From: a bacterium
GTDB taxonomy: Bacteria; Bdellovibrionota_C; UBA2361; RFPC01
Reading direction: 5' to 3'
DNA length: 64,000 nucleotides
NCBI GenBank assembly: GCA_030428205.1
Contig: JAUIBK010000002.1
Location: 92,981-156,980 of the forward strand
Made by a program: the position numbers and the translations under genes. The notes beneath the pieces are model-generated. The model searched no databases, was not told where the DNA came from, and saw only the letters and a list, made by a program, of their open reading frames with translations. Of this stretch, positions 1-7,874 are shown piece by piece; the first letter of the stretch is position 1, and each line of letters starts with the position of its first letter.

Positions 1-498
1 GAACACCATGAGCAAGATACCGACGGCAACTTGCAGCGCGTAGCGAATAAAAACTGAAATTTTGATACTTACCGCATCTTGTACCATTAACGTATCCGCA
101 CTAATGCGTGAAACAAGGTCTCCGATGCGGTGCGTATCAAAAAAGGAGATTGGTTGGGCAATAATTGCATCGTACAGTTTTTTTCGAAGATCGTTGACGA
201 CTTTTTGTCCTACAGCTCCAAAGAGGTAGGAGCGAAAGTAGAAACAGATTCCTTGTAAGGCAAAAAGTCCGAGAAGAAAGCCACCGACGAGCACTGGAGA
301 AGATTGTAGGAGGTCGAGCTTTTGCTCATTGAGAAAGTGACGGATGACTTCTGGGAGTAAGAGGTTCACCCCGGTTCCTCCAGCAAGAGCAATGAGTCCG
401 AGTATAAGCGCGCCACGATAAGGTAATGCGAGTCGAAGGAGTCGGGCGAGCTCCGATGATTTAAAAGAAGGTCGTTGTGAGCCGGAGGTTTTTGTCAT
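1..498 (-). CDS. ABC exporter, N-terminal membrane half (partial)
   Basis: The frame starts at ATG 498 and runs off the left edge, leaving about 166 residues. It reads as the start of an ABCB/MsbA-type exporter: a short polar leader, membrane segments near residues 30-50 (RGALILGLIALAGG) and 65-90, then the motif FFDTHRIGDLVSRISAD, which is typical of the intracellular coupling region of these exporters. Proteins of this family couple ATP hydrolysis to export of lipids, peptides or drugs across the inner membrane. The ATP-binding domain would lie outside the window, so the substrate cannot be guessed. The family call is firm; anything finer is not. Confidence 0.85.
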   Translation of the reverse strand, partial: MTKTSGSQRPSFKSSELARLLRLALPYRGALILGLIALAGGTGVNLLLPEVIRHFLNEQKLDLLQSSPVLVGGFLLGLFALQGICFYFRSYLFGAVGQKVVNDLRKKLYDAIIAQPISFFDTHRIGDLVSRISADTLMVQDAVSIKISVFIRYALQVAVGILLMVF

Positions 499-714
499 TT
501 CTGAGCTTTTGCTTCGTGGAGTTAGAGTCGTGAGTATAGCTTGATCTGTGCAAGTGCTCAATGAAGAGGTTCGGTACTTTCTCTGATGAGTATAACAAGA
601 AAAAGTGTAGTACGAGAGCCGTAAAGGTCACCGATAGAAGCTGTGACCGTACATCGAAAGAGTGATTGTCTCGAAATGAGCTTCTCGGTAGGATGGCAAG
701 TGACCTGTTGAAAC

Positions 715-2661
715 ATGTATGGAATACACTCAATGCCATTCTCAGAAGAACAGTGGGAAAAAAAGTATGCTGAAGCGCTTGAGATGCCAATTGTTCAGGC
801 GGCACTCAAGAGGCTCGAAGAAGAGCTCCCCTCTCACTTTTTCTACCATTCAATAGACCACACAAGAGATGTTTTGCGAGAAGTGCTCTTTCTTGGGCTT
901 CATGACGGACTAACCGAGCGAGAATTGGAATTGCTTGTTGTTGGTGCTGCCTATCATGATCTTGGATTTATTGCTAAGCCTGTTGATAACGAGTGGACAG
1001 GAGCTCGTTTTGCTCGTGAAGCGATGCTGAGTTTTGGTGGATATAAAGAAGGGGAGATGCAAAGCGTAGAGGACATGATTCTCGACACGCAACTTGTTGA
1101 GACAGCGCTTGGTGCAACGCAACTTCCGACAGACAAATTAGCAAAATACCTGCTTGATGCAGATCTCGGTAATCTTGGGAGAGAGGATTTTTTCCACTGT
1201 ACGACGCTCCTTCAAAAAGAGTTAGGGCTCGAACGCTCGCTCCTGTTTCGTGAAGCGCTGCGCCTGATGAAAGGGCACCGCTGGCTTACCCCCGCGGCTC
1301 AACATCATCGTGCGTCTGGACAAGAACGAAATATTGTTCAGCTTGAAGAGTCCATTCGTACCGGGAAAGATCCCGAGGCTCTCTTGTATGAAGGAAGCTC
1401 GTCTAGCTCGGGGATGGATCTCAGCCGACTCTATTTTCTTGCAAAGCTTCCTCTCATGCTCAATTCATCGCTACATCTCCCTGAGGTGTGTGAGACCGCC
1501 ATGGAGCATCTCGTCAGTATGGCTTCAGCGCAAGCGGCTACGATCTTTTTACTTGATCCTTCTGGATCTGAGCTTTCTTTTTGGGCACTCACCGGTAATG
1601 CTGAAGAGAATCTCAAAAATAAAAAAATGCCCGCCGATAAGGGGATTGTGGGCTGGGTTCTTGAACATCAAGAATCAGTCAATAGTGAAGATGCTTCTTC
1701 TGATCCACGTTTTTTCTCTTCCATCAATGAAAATACTTCTTTCCAAACACATAACATGCTCTGTGTGCCTCTTACTGTACGTGGGGCAAAGAAGTTAGGA
1801 GCGCTCCAAGTGCTCAATAAAAAAGGTGGTGCTTGTTTTAGTGCTGAAGATCTCTTCTTCGTTGAGCAGTTTTCACACCAGCTTGTTCTTGCTCTCGACA
1901 ATGCAACGCTCTTTGAGGAGTCAGAGAAGATGCGTAGGATGCTTGAAACTCTCGATAGACGAAAAGCGGAGATGATCACTGTTTTGACCCATGAGTTTAA
2001 AACCCCTCTGAGTGTCGTACAGACCTCAGCTGATCTCCTCGCCTCTGGAGAGGTCGGCTCAGAGGCGCTCCAACAAAAAATGTCTGAGACTCTTTTAAAT
2101 GGTGTCTCACGACTGACCAAACTCGTCTCGCAACTTACGGGGCTTTCGCGGATTCAAGGCGAAGCTATTCAACTCATTCAAGAGCACCTTGATGCGTATG
2201 TCTTGTGTGAAGACGTTTATCGATCCTTTCTTGAGCCTGCCAAGGAACGAAATGTTTCTCTAGAATTCAGTGGGCAGCCTGGTGTGCGGGTTGAAGGAGA
2301 TGCTGGCCTTCTTTCTATTGTACTGTCCAATCTGCTGTCGAATGCTATTCGGTTTACACCCGATGGAGGAACGATCTCATTTAGGCTAGAACTCGAACAT
2401 GAGCTTGCTCATTTTATTGTTCAAGATACCGGTGTTGGTATTCCTGATTCCGAACATGCTCTTATCTTTGAAAAGTTTTATGAAGTTGGGGATGCAAAAC
2501 ACCACAGCTCTGGTACTTTTGAGTTTCAGTCAGGTGGACTTGGTCTTGGTTTAGCAACAGCCTCTGCAATTGTTCAAGAGCATGGTGCTCACTTGGACTT
2601 AGTGAGTGAAGAGGGGAAAGGGAGTACTTTTTCCTTCCGACTACCTTCTATTCGTCTGTAA
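715..2661 (+). CDS. HD-GAF sensor histidine kinase
   Basis: A 648-residue cytoplasmic signalling protein without membrane segments. An HD-type domain lies at the N-terminus (H45, H49 in YHSIDHT and H81-D82 in AYHDLGF). A GAF domain spans roughly residues 240-395. The kinase core follows: H box LTHEFKTPLSV near residue 426 (phospho-acceptor His), N box NLLSNAIRFTPDGG near 536, G1 DTGVGIPD near 570 and G2 GGLGLGLATA near 606. An HD domain in front of GAF and kinase suggests sensing or hydrolysis of a nucleotide coupled to phosphotransfer; this is inference. No response regulator is adjacent. An in-frame ATG at 733 is an alternative start and neither has a clear ribosome site. Its last 14 bases overlap the end of the convergent gene. 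Confidence 0.88.
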   Translation: MYGIHSMPFSEEQWEKKYAEALEMPIVQAALKRLEEELPSHFFYHSIDHTRDVLREVLFLGLHDGLTERELELLVVGAAYHDLGFIAKPVDNEWTGARFAREAMLSFGGYKEGEMQSVEDMILDTQLVETALGATQLPTDKLAKYLLDADLGNLGREDFFHCTTLLQKELGLERSLLFREALRLMKGHRWLTPAAQHHRASGQERNIVQLEESIRTGKDPEALLYEGSSSSSGMDLSRLYFLAKLPLMLNSSLHLPEVCETAMEHLVSMASAQAATIFLLDPSGSELSFWALTGNAEENLKNKKMPADKGIVGWVLEHQESVNSEDASSDPRFFSSINENTSFQTHNMLCVPLTVRGAKKLGALQVLNKKGGACFSAEDLFFVEQFSHQLVLALDNATLFEESEKMRRMLETLDRRKAEMITVLTHEFKTPLSVVQTSADLLASGEVGSEALQQKMSETLLNGVSRLTKLVSQLTGLSRIQGEAIQLIQEHLDAYVLCEDVYRSFLEPAKERNVSLEFSGQPGVRVEGDAGLLSIVLSNLLSNAIRFTPDGGTISFRLELEHELAHFIVQDTGVGIPDSEHALIFEKFYEVGDAKHHSSGTFEFQSGGLGLGLATASAIVQEHGAHLDLVSEEGKGSTFSFRLPSIRL

Positions 2662-3577
2662 CAATACCGGCTTCGTCGAGTGTGAGTGATGCTACAACAA
2701 GTGGCTCAAGATTTTCTGCGTGCGCTAAGGCTTCTCTTGGGGTTCGTTTAATTGCTTTGCGTAACATTTTTGCTGCCTCTGCAGCATCAACATCACTATC
2801 AATCTGTTCGACAATACCGACCATGGCGATGGCTGTTGAGCGAGCCAGAAGGGCATGCTCGTAGAGTAGGTCTGTGGCGCCATCAAGCGCATTGATGTTT
2901 GCAGAAATTTGCCCATGAAGAGCGTAAAGATCATCTAAAACTGCTTGTGCATCTGCTTGTCGTGTGATGCTTCGCTGGAGATCAAAGAGATCTTTGGTGA
3001 AATGAACAGCTTTAGGAAGCCCGCTTCCGGCTGGAAGCTTTGTGTCTTCTGCTTTGATCTCTCTGCTGGCGAGGCGTTCTTCCTCATCGAGGACGACGAA
3101 TTGATCGAGCATTTTTTGTACAGCAGGAGATTCCTGAGAGTCGAGACCTATGGTTTTAAAAGTCTCTTGTAGACCACTTTTTGTTAAATACTTCGTTTCA
3201 CCAACCTCAGCACCTTGCTCAATGTTGCGAAACTCCCTTCCAAGATCTCCAAATCGTTGATTGAGACGCATCCTTCGTTGTGTGCTGGTGTATGGCTTAG
3301 CAGCTTCCTCGGTGAGTTCAATCATTTCACTGGTGAGGGATTGCATCTGTGTAAGATCAGAGTGTGCAAAGTTCACGAGTGATGCAGCAAAATTAATCCC
3401 ACTGAGTGCTTTTGTGTATGCCTGTGCACCAAAACGAAAACTTGATTGAATCTTTGATTCTGAAGAGCCCCCCTTGAGTGCCTGAGTGAGTGCTTGCCCT
3501 CCACGTTTTTCCCCACGGGAGAGACCGGTGAGACGGTCAACATAATTGGCATCGATATATTGGCTAATAGCTACCAT
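2648..3577 (-). CDS. Flagellin-like helical protein
   Basis: A 309-residue protein without signal peptide, built as flagellins are: conserved helical ends around a more variable middle. Near residues 50-110 the pattern SGINFAASLVNFAHSDL, then QRRMRLNQRFGDLGREF resembles the flagellin N domain. The C-terminal end (LARSTAIAMVGIVEQIDSDV, then ALAHAENLEPLVVASL) resembles the flagellin C domain, where SxIxDxDxA and a helix containing Q/AN residues are typical. No other flagellar gene is in the window. It could be a minor flagellin, a hook-associated protein or an unrelated coiled coil. The frame and length are secure; the family assignment rests on my reading of pattern only. A promoter-like block shared with the metalloprotease gene at 18280-20127 lies just upstream. 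Confidence 0.6.
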   Translation of the reverse strand: MVAISQYIDANYVDRLTGLSRGEKRGGQALTQALKGGSSESKIQSSFRFGAQAYTKALSGINFAASLVNFAHSDLTQMQSLTSEMIELTEEAAKPYTSTQRRMRLNQRFGDLGREFRNIEQGAEVGETKYLTKSGLQETFKTIGLDSQESPAVQKMLDQFVVLDEEERLASREIKAEDTKLPAGSGLPKAVHFTKDLFDLQRSITRQADAQAVLDDLYALHGQISANINALDGATDLLYEHALLARSTAIAMVGIVEQIDSDVDAAEAAKMLRKAIKRTPREALAHAENLEPLVVASLTLDEAGIVTDE

Positions 3578-3593
3578 GCGACACGTCCATGCA

Positions 3594-3627
3594 GTTAATC
3601 ACAAAACTCACCTGCTCTTTGACTTCG
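3594..3627 (-). promoter_or_regulatory. Promoter-like block shared with 20189-20222
   Basis: The 20 bases TCACCTGCTCTTTGACTTCG (3608-3627, plus strand) recur exactly at 20203-20222. Read on the minus strand, both give TCAAAG, 17 bases, then ATTAAC (here) or AATAAC (there), the geometry of a -35/-10 promoter. Here the -10-like hexamer is at 3594-3599, which would leave an untranslated leader of only about 10 bases before ATG 3577. Confidence 0.5.
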
Positions 3628-3890
3628 CAGGGGGTTCAACCAATCTCCTTTGCTGTTCTGGCTGTGACCATGGGGGAGAATTGATTCTCTTCATGTTGGG
3701 ATGCAGCGACTGAGGAGAAGGTTAGTTGAGTCCCTAAGCGCTTGATATTATTGCGTTTAATCTTGGAGCTAGTGAGCAAGGAGAGGGCCCTTTGGGAGGT
3801 TCGATTTGATTAACAGCAGTTGTAACGTATCATGTTTGCTGCTCTTCTCGCTCATTTTATTCTCCTTCTTTTTGTAGATGTTTTGTTCTT

Positions 3891-3930
3891 CCTCTCTTCT
3901 TTCACACACGGGTGGGTGAAAGAAGAGAGG
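3891..3930. repeat. 15-bp perfect inverted repeat
   Basis: CCTCTCTTCTTTCAC (3891-3905) and its exact complement (3916-3930) enclose a 10-base loop. The hairpin lies 60 bases upstream of the WHLH gene, in a gene-free stretch of about 410 bases (3578-3991). No T-run follows, so an RNA structure in the leader or a protein-binding site is as likely as a terminator. Confidence 0.7.
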
Positions 3931-3991
3931 AGTTTCACACACAAAGGTACACAACAAAGGCTCGGAGTCATTCGAGATTGGAGGTTTTGGC

Positions 3992-4570
3992 ATGAACGAC
4001 ATAGAGCTCAGGAGCGATCCTGAACCTATCTGGAATCTCATCGAAACCTACCAGTTTGATGAGCCTGGAGCAGCAAATCCGTTTTCACGGCGGCTTTCCT
4101 GGACGATGCGTGGCTGGAGTAAGCAGTATGCGGCGCGAGTTCTCTTCGAGTATAAGCGCTTTATCTGTCTTGCAGCTGTGTCACCAACTTCGGTGACACC
4201 AAGTGAGGCTGTGGATCAGGCCTGGCATCTTCACATGATCTATTCGAGAAATTATGCAGATTTCTGCAACAGTACTCTAGGATGGATGCTCCATCACGGT
4301 CCTTCTGCAGGTGGAGTGCAAGAAGCTCACCGGTACAAAGAGCAGTACGAACATACGCTCAATCTGTATCGGCAGATTTTCAATGAAGATCCTCCTGCTG
4401 ATATTTGGCCAAATGGTCAAGACCGCTGGGAGAAGGGTATCCCACAGGTGCTTCACCCCGAAGACTTCATCATTCTTCGAAAGAACGGGTTCGTCTTACT
4501 CGGACTGATCGGATTGTATCTGACAAGTATTCTGGCCGCACACCTCATTCTCTCGAGGCTGTTCGGTTAG
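3992..4570 (+). CDS. WHLH-motif protein of a glycine-rich membrane module
   Basis: 192 residues, start fixed by GGAGG 8 bases upstream. The core VDQAWHLHMIYSRNY followed by LHHGPSAGG and DPPADIWP matches a bacterial family related to plant glycine-rich-domain proteins, in which WHxH is the invariant feature. One C-terminal membrane segment (LLGLIGLYLTSILAAHLIL) anchors it. The next gene, 34 bases downstream, encodes a membrane protein ending in a Gly-Cys-rich tail of the TIGR04222 kind, and these two types tend to be neighbours, so a two-gene operon is likely. Biochemical function is unknown. The two histidines and conserved tryptophan could bind a metal or ligand, which is inference. Confidence 0.75.
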   Translation: MNDIELRSDPEPIWNLIETYQFDEPGAANPFSRRLSWTMRGWSKQYAARVLFEYKRFICLAAVSPTSVTPSEAVDQAWHLHMIYSRNYADFCNSTLGWMLHHGPSAGGVQEAHRYKEQYEHTLNLYRQIFNEDPPADIWPNGQDRWEKGIPQVLHPEDFIILRKNGFVLLGLIGLYLTSILAAHLILSRLFG

Positions 4571-4604
4571 TTCGCGGCACACACACAGACCAAGGAGATT
4601 CCCC

Positions 4605-4898
4605 ATGCTCACGATTTTCATCCTGATCGCCTTCATCGTCGACCTCGTGCTCGGTGGCATTATTGGTTACCGTGCATTGAACGACCTCGCCATCGGCCCT
4701 GGTCTCTGGTGGGGCCTGGGTATCGACAGCGTTGTCCTGATCTGCCTCTTCCTCTTGAAAGCGGGAGGAGCTGGCGGTATCGGCGAAGGCCTGGCTGAAC
4801 TAGCCACAGAACTCGCAGATGCTGCCGGTGATATCGGTGGTGGTGATGGCGGAGGCTGTGGCGGTGGTGGATGCGGTGGCGGTGGATGTGGAAGCTGA
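4605..4898 (+). CDS. Small membrane protein with Gly-Cys-rich tail
   Basis: 97 residues with a strong ribosome site (AAGGAG before ATG 4605). Two membrane segments (residues 3-22 and about 33-53) are followed by a short acidic-alanine linker and a C-terminal tail built from CGGGG units with four cysteines. Such tails mark TIGR04222-type membrane proteins, here reduced to the membrane hairpin and tail. Base use is far richer in C- and G-ending codons than in the neighbours, as in highly expressed genes of this window (compare 22777-23679). It is probably co-transcribed with the WHLH gene and followed by a strong terminator. Function unknown. Confidence 0.75.
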   Translation: MLTIFILIAFIVDLVLGGIIGYRALNDLAIGPGLWWGLGIDSVVLICLFLLKAGGAGGIGEGLAELATELADAAGDIGGGDGGGCGGGGCGGGGCGS

Positions 4899-4917
4899 CC
4901 GCCACCTCGCATCTCTC

Positions 4918-4958
4918 AAAGGAGGTTTTACAGCTGTGAAATCTCCTTTAATTTTTTT
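4918..4958 (+). terminator. Terminator after the glycine-rich module
   Basis: AAAGGAG pairs with CTCCTTT around an inner palindrome (TTTTACAGCTGTGAAA), and is followed by seven T residues at 4952-4958. It ends the plus-strand module and overlaps the last codons of the convergent methyltransferase gene. Confidence 0.8.
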
Positions 4959-5511
4959 GTATATTGAGATGATGCTGTTTGCCATACTCGTAGAGTGCAA
5001 TGGAGGCAGCAATACTGACATTTAAACTGTCGACATCCCCAAACTGTTCAATCGAGAGAGGAGTGACGTTGGAATCGCTCAAGATTTCCCCGCGCACTCC
5101 AAATTCTTCATGCCCCAATATAAATGCTGAGCGTTGAGGGAGCTTCGTTTGGGAGAGGTGTTGAGATGCATTTGGGCAAAGGGCAAAAAGGCAATAGTGT
5201 TGATCTTGAAGGTGAGTGACACACTCTTGCCAGTTTTCATGAAAGTGAGCAGGAACCCATTTAAATGATCCGACAGCTGGGCTTGGATCGAAGTGTTCGA
5301 TACCAATCAGGTGAATATCATGGGCGCCAAAGGCGTGAGCACTTCGAAAAATTTTACCAATATTAAAATCAGGCTTGAGGTGGTCGAGAACGAGTGAAAC
5401 GGGAAAGCATCCAGGCTCTGCTTGAAGATTATGCCTCCTTTGACGTTCAAACTTCCAGAGAGCATGCTCTTCCGCCGTTCGCTTTGCTTTTCTTCTATGC
5501 CGGAGGCCCAT
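4948..5511 (-). CDS. SpoU/TrmH-family RNA 2'-O-methyltransferase
   Basis: 187 residues containing the three SPOUT motifs in order: NIGKIFRSAHAFG (motif 1, with the RNA-binding Arg), AFILGHEEFGV (motif 2) and LSIEQFGDVDSLNVSIAAS (motif 3, forming the knotted AdoMet site). These enzymes transfer a methyl group from AdoMet to a ribose 2'-hydroxyl of tRNA or rRNA. The protein lacks the extra N-terminal substrate-binding domain seen in rRNA-specific members, as in compact TrmL/TrmH types. The exact target nucleotide cannot be told. It is divergent from the cyclic-nucleotide-binding gene, with about 50 bases between starts. Confidence 0.88.
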   Translation of the reverse strand: MGLRHRRKAKRTAEEHALWKFERQRRHNLQAEPGCFPVSLVLDHLKPDFNIGKIFRSAHAFGAHDIHLIGIEHFDPSPAVGSFKWVPAHFHENWQECVTHLQDQHYCLFALCPNASQHLSQTKLPQRSAFILGHEEFGVRGEILSDSNVTPLSIEQFGDVDSLNVSIAASIALYEYGKQHHLNIQKN

Positions 5512-5562
5512 AAGTATTATATAACGAGAAGGATTTCCCCACCCATCCGAATGAGGGGGTCT

Positions 5563-6351
5563 ATGTTCACTTTATTAGAGATTGATAGCGAGTTCAATGA
5601 GCTTGCGAAGCATCACCGAGAGCTTATTACTTCTTTCATGAAAGAAGTCTCTATCGTATGTGAAGAGGTCACACTCCCGAGCGAGAGTGATGTTTACGGT
5701 GGAACGCCAAAGTCACAGGGATATCTCTATCTCCTCAAACAAGGTCGTCTGAGCTATCAACTACATGACCGTACTCTTTTTTTCTACGAGGAAGGAGACC
5801 TTGTTGGGCTTGATTCCTGCCTTTCAGCTGAAAGTGGAAAGCTTAAAACGGATTTCGCTGTTATTGCTGATAAGATGAGAGCCGAAGATCTTCTGACGAC
5901 GATCTCTAAGAACGAATCTCTTTTACGTTCTTGGATTGCACTTCAAGAATCACACAGCGCTTGTTTAAAATTTCTGATGGAACGATTTTTACAGAATCAG
6001 TCAGATTTTCACCCTGAGGTGACTCACTATGAGGCTGGGGATGAGATTTTGAAGGAAGGCGATACTGGAGGTGACGTCTATACTCTTGCTGAAGGGCACG
6101 CTGATGTCACTATCGAAGGTGTCAAAGTTGGTGAAGTACTTGCTGATGAAATCTTTGGGGCGATTGCTTCGCTTACTGGCAGTACGCGAAGTGCAACAGT
6201 CACAGCGACTCAGCGTAGTGTTGTTCTCTCTCTGCCTGGTGATCAGTTTGTTGAGCTTATTCAGAGTCGTCCTCATACCGTCCAAAAACTTGTTGAGGGG
6301 ATGGCTCGTAAAATATTGGATCTTAATAAGCAGGTTATGGGAAAGGGTTGA
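5563..6351 (+). CDS. Cyclic-nucleotide-binding-domain protein
   Basis: Start placed at ATG 5563, preceded by GAGGGGG, giving 262 residues; the open frame continues upstream but overlaps the divergent gene. The C-terminal half is a cNMP-binding (CRP-type) domain: THYEAGDEILKEGDTGGDVY, a strand-rich core with GEVLADEIFGAIASLTGSTR in the place of the phosphate-binding cassette (GE.FGE...L...R), then the closing helix. The N-terminal half looks like a second, weaker cNMP-type barrel (LYLLKQGRLSYQLHD). No helix-turn-helix follows, so it is not a classic CRP regulator. The ligand and partner are unknown. Confidence 0.8.
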   Translation: MFTLLEIDSEFNELAKHHRELITSFMKEVSIVCEEVTLPSESDVYGGTPKSQGYLYLLKQGRLSYQLHDRTLFFYEEGDLVGLDSCLSAESGKLKTDFAVIADKMRAEDLLTTISKNESLLRSWIALQESHSACLKFLMERFLQNQSDFHPEVTHYEAGDEILKEGDTGGDVYTLAEGHADVTIEGVKVGEVLADEIFGAIASLTGSTRSATVTATQRSVVLSLPGDQFVELIQSRPHTVQKLVEGMARKILDLNKQVMGKG

Positions 6352-6474
6352 TTGTTCTTTTGAGATCCCCCTCATCCTGCACCTATCTCATTTTCCTTTA
6401 AAACCTCACAGAAAAGTTATGAACTGACTGCATACAACATGCTTGCAGTAGGATGAGGAGAAGGACAAAGAGGA

Positions 6475-7773
6475 CTATGACCCTTCAGGCAAAGCATCCC
6501 AGAGATCTAACTCTTGAAACTGCTCGCAGTAGTCAGGAAAGTACCGCTTTGCTCGTGCTATGCGTACAGTATTACCGTGATACTTCCACACCGTTTCCTT
6601 CTCTGGAGTAACCTCGAGAATACGCGGCCCGAGATCTTCGGATATAAGAGTATTGCCGTTCGGCAGTCGCTGCATTGCCCCTTGAACGCGGCTATAAAAT
6701 TTGCTGCCCACATCATAAACCCATGCAAGCTCATCAGTCGTTGGGTCAACTTCAAGAATAAGTGATTCGAGTCTCTCTGTTCCATTGTCAAAGATCAGTA
6801 TGTTTCCCGCGCCAGGAAGGCCTTTTTCGATCATTTGAGCTTCGTGGGCATATTGGAGTCCCCCCCTATAATCGCCGGTGTAGGTCCAAAGTACCTTACC
6901 GCTATCTTTTTCGATCAGAAAGACTGTCGACATGTTACGAACAACGGTCAAAATGTTTCCTGGTTGAAACCGTGTGTCTCCCTGATCGTACCATTTGTTC
7001 TCCGGAAGAGTTGACGCTGTATTCGTATGGGTCCAATCAAAAGGTTTTTTGCCGTTTTTGATAGACTTTCGTAATTTCTTTGGGCAGGCAGACTTGCCAC
7101 AAGAATTTGGATCGAGGTGTTCGTGAGCTTTCCAAGACCAGACAATCTCTTTGTCTCGATTGACCTCAAAGATTTCGTCGGAGCGAATTTGGAGGCCTTG
7201 AAGCCGAGGATTCGTCAGTGTGGTGCTGTACTCAAGAGGGAGATCAAGACGGTGAAGAGAGAGAAAGTTTCCGTTAGGGAGCACTTCAAGATCGTGATGA
7301 ATGCGTCCGGGAAGTCTAAATTCCCAAACAAGGTTTCCATCCCAGTCATATTCACGAATGACATTTTGAAGGTCTCGCCATGGTTGTACGGTAAGTCCCC
7401 ACTTCGAGCCGTGAAGAACAGCGAGGTGTCCGTTAGGAAGTAAGCGAGCACGGTCGGCATCCATACTCCAAGTGTGAACAGTTGTGCCACTCATGTTGAC
7501 GAGCCTTACGAGGCCTGAGCCGACCTCTGGGACGAGGGTAAATCCAGGGTACACTTTGTCTCGCTGAGATGGTGAGAGGCTGTGGGCGTCAGGTATTGAT
7601 TCAGGAGTGACTCCTGATTGAGTAGGTGCTGAGGTCAGGAGTTCGTCCTGAGGGGTGGTGCGAGTAGAGGCCGTAAGACTGCCCTCAGTGCCTTGTTGTA
7701 CGAAGTAGCTCAACGCCCCGGCGATCGCAAAAAAGAAGAGAATTTCGTAAAAGAGTTTCACTTTGTACTTCAT
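6475..7773 (-). CDS. Arylsulfotransferase-family (ASST-like) anchored protein
   Basis: Start chosen at ATG 7773, which opens a membrane anchor or signal (YEILFFFAIAGALSYFV); a TTG at 7812 is an alternative. The remaining ~400 residues form repeated beta-propeller blades of the ASST kind: LVRLVNMSGTTVHTWSMD, REYDWDGNLVWEF, IHHDLEVLPNGNFL, GDTRFQPGNILTVVRN, MQRLPNGNTLISE. ASST enzymes move sulfuryl groups between phenols in the periplasm, using His residues; IHHD and DWTHTNT are candidate positions. The family also has members of unproven activity, so only a periplasmic propeller protein is claimed with confidence. It is divergent from the TPR lipoprotein gene. Confidence 0.78.
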   Translation of the reverse strand: MKYKVKLFYEILFFFAIAGALSYFVQQGTEGSLTASTRTTPQDELLTSAPTQSGVTPESIPDAHSLSPSQRDKVYPGFTLVPEVGSGLVRLVNMSGTTVHTWSMDADRARLLPNGHLAVLHGSKWGLTVQPWRDLQNVIREYDWDGNLVWEFRLPGRIHHDLEVLPNGNFLSLHRLDLPLEYSTTLTNPRLQGLQIRSDEIFEVNRDKEIVWSWKAHEHLDPNSCGKSACPKKLRKSIKNGKKPFDWTHTNTASTLPENKWYDQGDTRFQPGNILTVVRNMSTVFLIEKDSGKVLWTYTGDYRGGLQYAHEAQMIEKGLPGAGNILIFDNGTERLESLILEVDPTTDELAWVYDVGSKFYSRVQGAMQRLPNGNTLISEDLGPRILEVTPEKETVWKYHGNTVRIARAKRYFPDYCEQFQELDLWDALPEGS

Positions 7774-7874
7774 ATTATTGAGATTTGTACCACAGACTGT
7801 TTTTCCCCTCAATATGACCAGCTTGCTGACTTCTAAATGAGCGGTATAAGATTCTTGTTAAGGAGGCGTTACCT

